From assembly GCF_014621775.1 (NCBI RefSeq), contig NZ_CP061204.1, forward strand, positions 516,501-580,500: a stretch of 64,000 nt of DNA, given 5' to 3'. The position numbers were made by a program, and so were the translations under genes. The stretch is from Stenotrophomonas sp. 169 (lineage in GTDB: Bacteria > Pseudomonadota > Gammaproteobacteria > Xanthomonadales > Xanthomonadaceae). This document shows positions 35,044-43,429 of this stretch, piece by piece (within the stretch, counting starts at the first letter, position 1; the number at the start of each line of letters is the position of its first letter). Under the pieces are notes generated by a model. That model ran no database searches, was not told where the DNA came from, and was given only the letters and a program-made list of their open reading frames with translations.

Positions 35044-36813
35044 TCAACCAAACGTAAATGCGTAGGCCTGGACGCCGGGGTCCAGGAATTCGATCTCGAA
35101 CAGGTGCTCGCCGATGTTGTCGCGCTGGCGTACCAACTGGTAAAGACGGTGCTCATCGACCACGCCGGTGCCATCGGGATGGACGTCGCCGCCTGCATCG
35201 GCGGACGGAAGCGGCTTGCCATCCATCAACACGCGGAAACGAACCGGCGCGCCGTTTTCCGCCGGCGCCAACACCAGGTGCAGGTCGCGGGCGTGGAAAC
35301 GGAAGGCGATGCGGCCACCGGCCTGCTGCAGTTCCGCAGCCTCTTCGCTCACGGTCCAGGGTCCCCGCAATGCCCACTGGTTCAGCGTGAAGCGATCCGG
35401 CAGCGTGTAGTCGGCCCGTTGTCCGTTGCGGATGCCACCGGGAGACGCGAAGTTCTCCGCGCGGGCATGGCCCAGATAGGTCTCCGGCGAGCGCAGGTTG
35501 CCCATGTCGGCCTGCTCGGCAACGCCCTGCAGGCTGGTGGCGGCCGCGGGGTCGGCAGGCGGGGGCAGGTCGGTCTGGCCCGCCTCCTGCAGCAGCCGAC
35601 GGATCACCTGCTCGGAGTGCGCATAGTTGCCCTCGCCGAACTGGTGCGCGCGGATGCGCCCCTTCGCATCGACGAAGTAGTGGGCCGGCCAATAGCGGTT
35701 TTCGAATGCGCGCCAGATGGCATAGTTGTTGTCCAGCGCGACCGGGTAGTCGACCTTCAGTTGTTCAACGGCGCGCATCACATTGCGCGGATTTCGCTCG
35801 AAGGCGAACTCGGGCGTATGTACGCCGATCACCACCAGGCCATGGTCGCGGTAGCGCTCCTGCCATTCGTGCACGAAGGGCATCGCGCGCAGGCAGTTGA
35901 TGCAGGAATAGGTCCAGAAATCGATCAACACGACCTTGCCGCGCAGCTGCTCGCGGGTCAGCGGTGGGCTGTTGAGCCAGCCGGTGCTGCCGTCGAGGGC
36001 CGGCAGTTCGCCTTCGACCGGCAACGGCGTATCGGCCGCCCCGGCTGCGCCCGTGCTGGACAGCGTGGAGGCGGCGGGCTGCACGCCAGGAACCGCGTTG
36101 AGCAGCCCCTGCTCCAGTCGCGCCGTGCTTACCGCAGAAAGGCGCGTCAACACACCGGTGTCCCAGCCCATGGCGATGGCGACCACCGCCAGCAGCGCGG
36201 CAACGCCCAGCAGGCGGCGCAGCGTATTGCCCAGGCCCAGCCGTGCCTTCAAGGCATTGAAGACGCGACCGCCGATCCACACCGCCAGCGCGAGGGCCGT
36301 CACTGCGCCCAGAGCGTAAGCCAGCAGCAGGCTGCTGGTGCTGGCACTGGCGCCATTCAATGCCGCGCCGGTCAGCACCAGACCGAGGATCGGGCCAGCA
36401 CATGGCGCCCACAGCAGGCCAGTGGCGATACCCACGAGCAGGGAGGTGCCCGCTCCGCCCCGTCCGGCTTCATCGGCCGCATCGGCCCGCGCACTGAGTC
36501 GTGCGCCGGCCCGCTGGAACGGTGCCAGCAAGCGGTCGGAAAAGCGTGGCCACAACAACGCCAGAGCGAAAACCGCCATTACGACCAGCGCGATCCAGCG
36601 ACCGATCTGGTTGGCCTGCGCCACCCAGGCGCTGCCCACGGCCGCCAGGCTGGCCACCACGGTGAAGGTGATCGCCATGCCCAGCAGCAGCGGCAGGGTG
36701 CTGCGCAGGAAGGAGCGGCCTGCGCGTGCAAACACGAACGGCAGCACCGGCAGGATGCAGGGACTGAGCAGGGTCAACACACCCCCCAGGTAGGCCAGCA
36801 GCAACAGCATCAT
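35044..36813 (-). CDS. dipZ: DipZ/CcdA-thioredoxin fusion, thiol-disulfide reductase of the envelope
   Basis: 589 residues from the double ATG at 36813, with GGAG six bases upstream; the 33 codons before it in frame overlap the msrB end. CcdA-type membrane domain (about 1-225) with LLSPCILPVLPF and APCAGPILG cysteines in helices 1 and 4; thioredoxin-like domain (about 280-430) with SCINCLRAMPF; a C-terminal beta domain (about 440-589) as in mycobacterial DipZ. Transfers reducing power from cytoplasmic thioredoxin across the membrane. Placed between exported msrB and msrA, its natural clients. Confidence 0.92.
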   Translation of the reverse strand: MMLLLLAYLGGVLTLLSPCILPVLPFVFARAGRSFLRSTLPLLLGMAITFTVVASLAAVGSAWVAQANQIGRWIALVVMAVFALALLWPRFSDRLLAPFQRAGARLSARADAADEAGRGGAGTSLLVGIATGLLWAPCAGPILGLVLTGAALNGASASTSSLLLAYALGAVTALALAVWIGGRVFNALKARLGLGNTLRRLLGVAALLAVVAIAMGWDTGVLTRLSAVSTARLEQGLLNAVPGVQPAASTLSSTGAAGAADTPLPVEGELPALDGSTGWLNSPPLTREQLRGKVVLIDFWTYSCINCLRAMPFVHEWQERYRDHGLVVIGVHTPEFAFERNPRNVMRAVEQLKVDYPVALDNNYAIWRAFENRYWPAHYFVDAKGRIRAHQFGEGNYAHSEQVIRRLLQEAGQTDLPPPADPAAATSLQGVAEQADMGNLRSPETYLGHARAENFASPGGIRNGQRADYTLPDRFTLNQWALRGPWTVSEEAAELQQAGGRIAFRFHARDLHLVLAPAENGAPVRFRVLMDGKPLPSADAGGDVHPDGTGVVDEHRLYQLVRQRDNIGEHLFEIEFLDPGVQAYAFTFG

Positions 36814-36850
36814 CGACGCTCCATCAAGGGGATCAGCAGGAAGAGGGACA

Positions 36851-37408
36851 TCACACGGGCACGCGCCAGCGTTCGCCGCTGTCGTTGGCATCGGCGGCGG
36901 CAGAGGGTTCAAACGTCATCGCTGCACCGTTCATGCAATAGCGCAGACCCGTCGGGCGGGGGCCGTCGTTGAACACATGGCCCAGATGGCCACCACAGCG
37001 GCGGCAGTGGATTTCCACCCTTACCATGCCGAACAGCGTATCGCGCTGCTCGCCTACCGCGTCCTTCAGCGGCTGCCAGAAGCTCGGCCAGCCGGTGCCA
37101 CTCTCGAACTTGGTGGCCGACGAAAACAGCGGCAGCGCGCAGCCCGCGCAGTGGAACGTGCCCCGGCGCTTTTCCCGGTCCAGCGGACTGCTGCCTGCGC
37201 GCTCGGTGGCCTGCTGGCGCAGCACGGCGTACTGCGCAGGGGTCAGGCGCTGCTTCCATTCGGCATCGCTGCGCATGATGTCGAAGCGGCGGGCCGGCGC
37301 GGCCTCGGCGGCTGCAGGGGCAGCGCGGCTGCAGGCCCCCACGCCCAGCACGCTGGCGGCGGCTGCCATGCCGCCCAGGCCAAGCAGGTGACGACGGGTA
37401 AGCGACAT
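36851..37408 (-). CDS. msrB: Exported peptide-methionine (R)-S-oxide reductase MsrB
   Basis: 185 residues. Starts with a Tat-like or Sec signal (MSLTRRHLLGLGGMAAAASV) and a possible lipobox (GVGAC), so it is exported. MsrB domain with zinc pairs CAGC and [12 protein letters not shown] and catalytic Cys in LRYCMNG. First gene of msrB-dipZ-msrA. The operon parallels PilB of Neisseria, where TlpA, MsrA and MsrB domains are fused. Divergent from a two-component system. Confidence 0.94.
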   Translation of the reverse strand: MSLTRRHLLGLGGMAAAASVLGVGACSRAAPAAAEAAPARRFDIMRSDAEWKQRLTPAQYAVLRQQATERAGSSPLDREKRRGTFHCAGCALPLFSSATKFESGTGWPSFWQPLKDAVGEQRDTLFGMVRVEIHCRRCGGHLGHVFNDGPRPTGLRYCMNGAAMTFEPSAAADANDSGERWRVPV

Positions 37409-37553
37409 GGGCGATCTCCAGCGAAGGACGATGTGGCCATGCTGCGCCCACGCGCATCAACGAATCCTCACGGAGAGTTCAATTTTCCGTGATACATCCA
37501 CCGGCCGGCCGAAGGACAATGACGGCACGTCTTCCTGCCGCCACCCTGCCTCC

Positions 37554-38276
37554 ATGACTGCTGCCCAGCGCGTCCTGATCGTCGAAGACGATGTCCACAT
37601 CGCCGACCTGCTGCGCCTGCATCTGGCCGATGAAGGCTACACGGTGGTGCATGCGGCCGACGGTGACGTCGGCATGCGGCTGCTGGAGCAGGAGGGGCCC
37701 TGGGATGCGCTGGTGCTGGATGTGATGTTGCCCGGCGTGGATGGGCTGCAGATCTGCCGCCGCGCGAGGGCGATGGCGCGCTATGTGCCGATCATCATCA
37801 TCAGCGCCCGTGGCAGCGAGACCCAACGGATCGTCGGGCTGGAACTCGGCGCGGATGACTACCTTGCCAAGCCGTTTTCGATGCCGGAACTGGTGGCGCG
37901 AGTACGCGCGCTGCTGCGCCGTGCCGACGCGATGGCACAGAACGCGCGGCTGGATGCGGGGGCGATCGAACTGGGCCCGCTGCGCCTTGACCCGCTGGCG
38001 CGGGTGGCTGCCCATTCCGGCAAGGAGCTGGAGCTGACGCCGCGCGAGTTCGACCTGCTGCTGTTCTTTGCCCGCCATCCTGGGCAGGTATTCACCCGCG
38101 CCGAGCTGCTGGACCAGGTCTGGGGTTACGGCCATGATGGCTACGAGCACACCGTCAACACGCACATCAATCGCCTGCGCAACAAGATCGAAGCGGACTC
38201 GGCCAATCCGAAGCAGATCCTCACGGTATGGGGCCGCGGCTACAAGCTGGTGGGCACCACCGGAGGTGACGCGTGA
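37554..38276 (+). CDS. OmpR/PhoB-type response regulator
   Basis: 240 residues from the ATG at 37554. Receiver domain (about 8-120) with acidic pocket VEDD, phospho-Asp near residue 56 in VLDVMLPGVDG and Lys in YLAKPFSMPEL; C-terminal winged helix (about 140-235) with LTPREFDLLLFF and NTHINRLRNKIE. Overlaps the kinase gene by GTGA. Divergent from msrB-dipZ-msrA across about 145 bp, so control of envelope methionine repair (compare E. coli HprRS and msrPQ) is an attractive inference. Confidence 0.94.
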   Translation: MTAAQRVLIVEDDVHIADLLRLHLADEGYTVVHAADGDVGMRLLEQEGPWDALVLDVMLPGVDGLQICRRARAMARYVPIIIISARGSETQRIVGLELGADDYLAKPFSMPELVARVRALLRRADAMAQNARLDAGAIELGPLRLDPLARVAAHSGKELELTPREFDLLLFFARHPGQVFTRAELLDQVWGYGHDGYEHTVNTHINRLRNKIEADSANPKQILTVWGRGYKLVGTTGGDA

Positions 38277-39745
38277 CGCTTCGGCTGCGGCTGTGGCAGA
38301 AACTGGCGGCGGTGTTCGCCGCGCTGCTGGTGCTGTGCAGCCTGGCGCTGCTGGGCATGCAGATGCGCATGGCGCTGCGGCATGAGCAGGAAGTGGTGCA
38401 GCGCCTGTCGCTGGGGCTGGCCGCGCACATCGCCCAGCGCAGCGAGCTGATGGACCAGGCGGGCATGCGCGAACTGGAAGTGCGCGCGCTGTTCGGCCAG
38501 CTGATGGCGGTCAATCCCAGCGTCGAGGTGTATCTGCTGGACGAGCAGGGCCGCGTGCTGGGCCATGACGCACCGAGTGGCCATCTGCATCGCGACAAGG
38601 TGGACCTGGCGCCGCTGAAAGCGCTGCTGGCCGGCGGGGCACTGCCGATCCTCGGCGACGACCCGCGCAGTGCCAGCGGACGCAAGGTCTTCAGCGTGGC
38701 GCCGCTGGTGGTGCAGGGCAAACCAGCAGGCTATGTCTACGTGGTGCTGGTGGGTGAACAGCGGCAGATGCTGGCGGATGACCTGGCCAGCAGCAGCCAG
38801 TGGCGCACCACGCTGTGGTCGGTGGTGCTGGTTGCGGTGCTGGGCATGCTGGCCGGACTGGTGGCGTTCTATTGGGTGACGCGGCCGCTGCGTGAGTTGA
38901 CCCGGCGCATTCAATCGTTCGACATCGATGCCCCCACGGAGCTGCCTGCGCTGCCCGCGCTGCGCGGTGACGAGCGCGACGAACTGCTGATTCTGGAGCA
39001 CGCACACGCACAGATGGCCCACCGACTTGGTGAGCAGTGGCAGCAACTGCGTCAGCAGGACCTGCAGCGACGCGAGATGGTTGCCAACATTTCCCATGAC
39101 CTGCGCACGCCGTTGGCGTCGCTGCATGGCTATCTGGAAACGCTGGCGATGAAGGAAGCTACATTGAGCGTTGAAGAACGCCGTCGTTATCTGGCGATCG
39201 CGCTTTCGCAGAGTGCCAAGGTCGGCGGACTGGCGCGCGCGCTGTTCGAGCTGGCACGGCTGGAGCACGGCCAGGTGCAACTGCAGTGGGAAGTGTTCGC
39301 GCTGCCGGAACTGCTGCAGGATGTGCTGCAGAAGTTCGAATTGTCCGCCGAAGCCAAGCAACAGCGGCTGGATGCATCGTTCCCGCAGGGGCTGCCGCTG
39401 GTGCGTGCCGACGTGGGGCTGGTGGAACGGGTACTGACCAACCTGATCGACAATGCGCTGCGGCATACGCCGGAGGGCGGTCATGTGCAGGTTCGGCTCT
39501 TCGCAGCGCCGGACCACGTGCGCGTGCAGGTAAGCGACAACGGCCCCGGCGTGGATCCGGCCCTGCGCGCGACGCTGTTCCATGCGCCAGCCGCGCTCGG
39601 TCCGCGTCGCGGCGAGAATGGCGGGCTTGGGCTGCTGATCGTGCAGCGCGTGGTGCAACTGCATGGCCACGACATCCGGCTGCTGGACACCGAGCAGGGC
39701 GCGACCTTCGAGTTTGCGTTGCCGCGGGCGAAGCCTGCAGGCTGA
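38273..39745 (+). CDS. Membrane sensor histidine kinase
   Basis: 490 residues from a GTG at 38273 overlapping the regulator stop. Transmembrane helices near 8-28 and 175-195 enclose a periplasmic sensor of about 145 residues, then HAMP, HisKA with His near residue 275 in NISHDLRTPLASLHGY, and HATPase with LIDNALRHTPEGGHV and GLGLLIVQR. Classical EnvZ-like layout. The periplasmic domain has no cysteines that I can see, so the signal is not read by disulfide in an obvious way. Confidence 0.94.
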   Translation: MTLRLRLWQKLAAVFAALLVLCSLALLGMQMRMALRHEQEVVQRLSLGLAAHIAQRSELMDQAGMRELEVRALFGQLMAVNPSVEVYLLDEQGRVLGHDAPSGHLHRDKVDLAPLKALLAGGALPILGDDPRSASGRKVFSVAPLVVQGKPAGYVYVVLVGEQRQMLADDLASSSQWRTTLWSVVLVAVLGMLAGLVAFYWVTRPLRELTRRIQSFDIDAPTELPALPALRGDERDELLILEHAHAQMAHRLGEQWQQLRQQDLQRREMVANISHDLRTPLASLHGYLETLAMKEATLSVEERRRYLAIALSQSAKVGGLARALFELARLEHGQVQLQWEVFALPELLQDVLQKFELSAEAKQQRLDASFPQGLPLVRADVGLVERVLTNLIDNALRHTPEGGHVQVRLFAAPDHVRVQVSDNGPGVDPALRATLFHAPAALGPRRGENGGLGLLIVQRVVQLHGHDIRLLDTEQGATFEFALPRAKPAG

Positions 39746-39804
39746 GCGTCGGATGATCTGCGTGCAGGATCGCCCGGTTTGATGTCGGCCGGCCGGGTCC
39801 GTGC

Positions 39805-39828
39805 GCTGCCGACTGAAGTCGGCACTAC
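39805..39828. repeat. Single SMAG-type palindrome
   Basis: CTGCCGACTGAAGTCGGCACTAC, ending in CTAC; the same subfamily as the right unit at 8133-8161. It follows the histidine kinase gene by about 60 bp. Confidence 0.65.
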
Positions 39829-39938
39829 CAGGCGAGGCGCAGAGCGGGAGATAGCAGGCGCGCCGGTCCACAGGCGCAGAGCGGGCAGCAGGCCGCATGC
39901 ACGCGTCGGGGAGTAGGTAGCGGGTGCAACGCCGAGCC

Positions 39939-40052
39939 AAAAAAAAGGACCCGACAGAGGGAGGGATCTGTCGGGTCCTGCGACTGCACGGGGGGAGGGA
40001 CCCATGCAGTGTTCTGGTGGTCTGCGGAACCGGGAAGATTCGCGACCTGTTG
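39939..40052 (-). ncRNA. Candidate small RNA with two identical TCCCTCCC hairpin loops
   Basis: Read on the minus strand from about 40052. A weak hairpin GCGAA-loop-TTCCGC exposes a CCC-containing loop; a second hairpin (40010-39983) has a 10-bp stem ACTGCATGGG / CCCGTGCAGT with loop TCCCTCCC; a terminator hairpin (39979-39946) has a 13-bp stem AGGACCCGACAGA / TCTGTCGGGTCCT with the same loop TCCCTCCC, followed by T7. About 114 nt. The loops are complementary to Shine-Dalgarno sequences. Size and C-rich loops recall the Xanthomonas sRNA sX13, but identity is not verified. Confidence 0.7.
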
Positions 40053-40090
40053 CAATGCAGCATACGCCTTTCGTGCTGCATTGCAACAGG
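40046..40090 (-). promoter_or_regulatory. sRNA promoter embedded in a 17-bp inverted repeat
   Basis: CCTGTTGCAATGCAGCA and its exact complement (40074-40090 and 40046-40062) flank 11 bases. On the minus strand the upstream arm holds TTGCAA (-35-like, 40086-40081), and 16 bases later TATGCT (-10-like, 40064-40059), placing a start near 40052. The symmetric arms over both promoter elements would suit a dimeric repressor or activator. Confidence 0.5.
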
Positions 40091-40144
40091 ATCGTCTGCC
40101 GTGTCCTGAACGAGGCTGAATGTCGTTCAGTATCAACCACTTGC

Positions 40145-40510
40145 TCAGCGGGTCGCGGGCCCACGATAGCGGCATCCGGACGTGCAGGTCTCATGCACGG
40201 TGATCTCGCTGAGGGCAGGCAGCACCGGCTTGAGCTCCTGCCAGATCCAGACCGCCAGATTTTCGCTGGTCGGGTTTTCCAGCCCCGGGATGTCATTGAG
40301 GTAGTGGTGGTCCAGGCGGTCGTAGATCGGCTGGAATGCGGCTTTGACGTCGCCGAAATCCATGATCCAGCCGGTCTGTGCACCGGGTTCGCCCTCGACT
40401 TTCAGTTCCACCCGGAACGAATGGCCGTGCAGGCGCGAACACTTGTGGCCCGGCGGCACGTTGGGCAGCCGATGCGCTGCTTCGATCATGAAGATTTTGA
40501 AGATTTCCAT
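40145..40510 (-). CDS. queD: 6-carboxy-5,6,7,8-tetrahydropterin synthase (QueD)
   Basis: 121 residues. Zinc ligands in AAHRLPNV and LHGHSF, catalytic Cys in [12 protein letters not shown], the [10 protein letters not shown] segment and the LDHHYLND and [12 protein letters not shown] motifs are all present. Converts dihydroneopterin triphosphate to CPH4 for queuosine synthesis. The length equals E. coli QueD. Alone on its strand; the candidate sRNA lies directly downstream on the same strand with its own promoter. Confidence 0.95.
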   Translation of the reverse strand: MEIFKIFMIEAAHRLPNVPPGHKCSRLHGHSFRVELKVEGEPGAQTGWIMDFGDVKAAFQPIYDRLDHHYLNDIPGLENPTSENLAVWIWQELKPVLPALSEITVHETCTSGCRYRGPATR

Positions 40511-40576
40511 GATGCGGATTGTACCGGTCCGCAGTGCCAGGCCCGTTACAACGGCAGTTGAATCCTTTTCATCGCG

Positions 40577-40621
40577 ATGAAGAGATGTTAGCTTCTCTTA
40601 TATCCGTATGAAGAGATGTTA
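40577..40621 (+). promoter_or_regulatory. Direct and inverted repeats upstream of a TonB receptor gene
   Basis: ATGAAGAGATGTTA occurs at 40577-40590 and 40608-40621, 31 bp (three helical turns) apart. The first copy together with TCTCTT at 40594-40599 also forms the inverted repeat AAGAGA-N8-TCTCTT. Lies 65-110 bp before the receptor start, so it probably is an operator. The regulator is not identified. Confidence 0.5.
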
Positions 40622-40685
40622 TTGGCTGCGCAGCAGCCGTTCATGTGCTACTGCGGAACTGCCACCACCACCCCACGAAGACCAC

Positions 40686-43331
40686 ATGCCCCAGCACACC
40701 TTGCTCGTGGCGGCCTTGGCCGCTGCCTTGGCCGCGCCTTTGCCTGCCGCAGCCGACACCTCTGCCGACACCTCCGCCAGTGGCGATGCCAGCACACTGG
40801 CCGCCGTGCGGGTCACCGGGTCCAACATCAAACGCACTGACACGGAGACCGCCAACCCGGTCCAGGTGATCGGCCGCGAACAGCTGGAGGCCACCGGCAA
40901 GGCGTCGGTCGCCGATGTACTGCGCTCGATCTCGGCCAACACCGGCAATGCAGCGAACGAGACCTCCAACAGTGGCTGGGCCTCTGGCTCGGCAGGTATC
41001 GGCCTGCGTGGCCTGTCGCAGAAAAACACGCTGGTGCTGCTCAATGGCCGGCGTTTGGCCAACTATGGTTTCCCGGCCAATGGCCTGTCCGACACCTTCG
41101 TCAACCTCAATGCGCTGCCGCTGGTCGCCGTGGAACGGATCGAAGTGCTCAAGGACGGCGCGTCGGCGGTGTATGGCTCGGATGCCGTGGCCGGCGTGGT
41201 CAACATCATCACCCGACAGAACTACCAGGGCGCGGAGATCGGCGGCAGCGTCGGCACGGCGGACCAGGGCGGGCTGGACGAAACCAAGCTGAAGTTCGTC
41301 GGCGGGCTGGGTGACCTGGAGCGCGATGGCTACAACATCCTCTTCAGCCTGGAAGCTTACAACCGCGATCGCCTGGACCAGGACGAGCGCGACCTGACCC
41401 AGAGCGGCATCTACAGCGACAAGTCCGGTGGCCGCTGGAACGGCTGGTCGGCGAAAGGCGCGCGGTACCTGATCAATGGGGCGTCGGTGCCCATGCTCGA
41501 TGCCAATGGCCAGTGCCCGGACGGCACCACCCTGGTCGCCAGCGCGCCGATCGATGGACTGGCCGGCAACACCTGCGGCTTCAACCAGGCACCGTTCACC
41601 ACGTTGATTCCGTCGACCAAACGCTGGCAGGCCTATGCGAACGGCACGTTCCGCGTCAGTGACAACGTCGAAGCCTTCGGCGAAGTCCTGTACAGCGAGG
41701 TAAAAGGCGTTTCCTGGTTTGGCAGCAGTCCCTTCTTCACCCTGGAAAGTGGTCGCTTCGCGCTGAACGCGGATACCGGACTGGCCGAGCCGGTGTCTTC
41801 GAGCCTGCCCGCCAACAACCCCTACAACCCGTACGGACGGGCCGTGCCGATCGAATACACGTTCTTCAACCTCGGCGGCACGGTGAAGACCAACCGCTCG
41901 CAGTCCTACCGCGGACTGGTCGGCCTGCGCGGCAGCAGCGAGCGCTGGGATTGGGAGGTGGCCGCGTTCGGTGCCCGCAGCAGCGAGCGCGAAACCGTGT
42001 CCGGTGGCTTCGCGAACCGCTGGGCGTTGGCCGACGCGTTGGCCACCGGCAGCTACAACCTGTTGGATCCGTCGGCCACGCCTCAGTCGGTGCTTGATGG
42101 CATCAACATCGCCACCTTGCGCCCGGCCGAATCCAAGCTGCAGGGCATCGATGCGAAAGTGTCCGGCACGCTGGGCCGTACCTGGGCCGGCGACATCGGC
42201 TTCGCCTCGGGGCTGGAGTGGCGCCGCGAGAAGCTGGATTCCAACAATCCCTGGCAGATCGATGCCGGCCTGCAGGTACGCCCGGCCATCGCCGAAGTGC
42301 ATGGCGAGCGGACCGTGACCGCAGCGTATGCCGAGGCGATCGTGCCGCTGGCCTCCAGGCTGGAGCTGTCGGTCGCCGCGCGTGCGGATCATTACGACGA
42401 CTTCGGCGATGCGTTCTCGCCCAAGCTGGGCCTGCGCTGGCAGCCGCTGGACTTCCTGCTGGTGCGCGCGGCCGCGTCGAAGGGCTTTCGTGCGCCTTCG
42501 CTTTCGGAGAACTCGGACAGCACCAGCATTTCCTACGGCAGCGTGGTCGACCCGCGTGACCCGGACCTGCCCGGATCGCGGCAGAACCCCACGTTCTTCA
42601 CCGTCGGCAACACCGACCTGAAGCCGGAACGCACGCGCAGCTATAACTTCGGCGTGGTGCTGTCGCCGTGGGCGAACACCAACCTGAGTGTCGACTACTA
42701 CAAGATCGAGCTGGAGAACCTGGTCGGCACCAACAACACCCAGACCCTGGTCACCAACGATGTGCCCGGCGCGGTGCAGCGCGATGAGCGCGGCAAGATC
42801 CAGGCCGTGTATAACCGCTACCAGAACCTGAGTGACCTGAAGACGTCCGGCATCGATGTCGAGCTGCGCCAGCGCGTGCCCACCGATCGCTTCGGCACCT
42901 TAAACCTGAGCTCGGCGTACACCCATGTGCGCGACTACCGCCGGCCCACGGTGATCGGCGGTCCGCTCGTGGACTACGCCGGCAGCAACCTCGGTGCGAC
43001 CTTGCCGAAGAACAAAGCGACGACGTCGTTGGACTGGGCGTACGGTGATGTACGCACGGCGCTCACCTGGTACTACACCAGTGGTTATGACCAGAAGGCC
43101 AGCACGACGGCGCAGGCCGTGCAGGACCGGGTCGACTCGTACAGCCAGTTCGATCTGTACGTCGGGTACACCGGATTCGAGCAGCTGACCCTGTACGCGA
43201 AGATCCAGAACCTGGGCGATGAGGCACCGCCGTACGACGCGTCGTTCCCGGGCATCCGCGCGCCCTACGATTTCAGCCAGTACGACCTGCGCGGACGCTA
43301 CTTCACGGTCGGGTTCGACTACCGGTTCTGA
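40686..43331 (+). CDS. TonB-dependent outer-membrane receptor
   Basis: 881 residues from the ATG at 40686, where a signal peptide begins (MPQHTLLVAALAAALAAPLP). The frame opens at 40608, but that would bury the signal. Plug domain with VRVTGSNIKRTDTE, QVIGREQLEATGKAS, LVLLNGRRLANYGF and LKDGASAVYGSDAVAGVVN; large barrel ending GRYFTVGFDYRF. This NIKR/AVYGSDAVAGV subtype is common in Xanthomonads for carbohydrate or peptide uptake rather than iron. Followed after 98 bp by an M14 peptidase, suggesting peptide import. Ligand unknown. Confidence 0.92.
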   Translation: MPQHTLLVAALAAALAAPLPAAADTSADTSASGDASTLAAVRVTGSNIKRTDTETANPVQVIGREQLEATGKASVADVLRSISANTGNAANETSNSGWASGSAGIGLRGLSQKNTLVLLNGRRLANYGFPANGLSDTFVNLNALPLVAVERIEVLKDGASAVYGSDAVAGVVNIITRQNYQGAEIGGSVGTADQGGLDETKLKFVGGLGDLERDGYNILFSLEAYNRDRLDQDERDLTQSGIYSDKSGGRWNGWSAKGARYLINGASVPMLDANGQCPDGTTLVASAPIDGLAGNTCGFNQAPFTTLIPSTKRWQAYANGTFRVSDNVEAFGEVLYSEVKGVSWFGSSPFFTLESGRFALNADTGLAEPVSSSLPANNPYNPYGRAVPIEYTFFNLGGTVKTNRSQSYRGLVGLRGSSERWDWEVAAFGARSSERETVSGGFANRWALADALATGSYNLLDPSATPQSVLDGINIATLRPAESKLQGIDAKVSGTLGRTWAGDIGFASGLEWRREKLDSNNPWQIDAGLQVRPAIAEVHGERTVTAAYAEAIVPLASRLELSVAARADHYDDFGDAFSPKLGLRWQPLDFLLVRAAASKGFRAPSLSENSDSTSISYGSVVDPRDPDLPGSRQNPTFFTVGNTDLKPERTRSYNFGVVLSPWANTNLSVDYYKIELENLVGTNNTQTLVTNDVPGAVQRDERGKIQAVYNRYQNLSDLKTSGIDVELRQRVPTDRFGTLNLSSAYTHVRDYRRPTVIGGPLVDYAGSNLGATLPKNKATTSLDWAYGDVRTALTWYYTSGYDQKASTTAQAVQDRVDSYSQFDLYVGYTGFEQLTLYAKIQNLGDEAPPYDASFPGIRAPYDFSQYDLRGRYFTVGFDYRF

Positions 43332-43429
43332 TCAGCCTGCTTCGTTGCACCGCAATGTCCGCCTGGTCGCCGCGTGCGGCCAGGTGGCTGCCCTCGGCGC
43401 TCCAGCGCCAACCTTCATGGGGAATCGTT

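Noticed and set aside
35104..36972. 622-residue plus-strand open frame opposite dipZ
   Set aside because: Antisense shadow; Gln/Arg/His-rich with no recognisable motifs, whereas the minus strand has intact CcdA and thioredoxin motifs.
39746..39938. Direct repeat AGGCGCAGAGCGGG (39835 and 39872) as a regulatory site
   Set aside because: Only two copies in a GC-rich stretch downstream of a gene, with no promoter nearby; treated as background.
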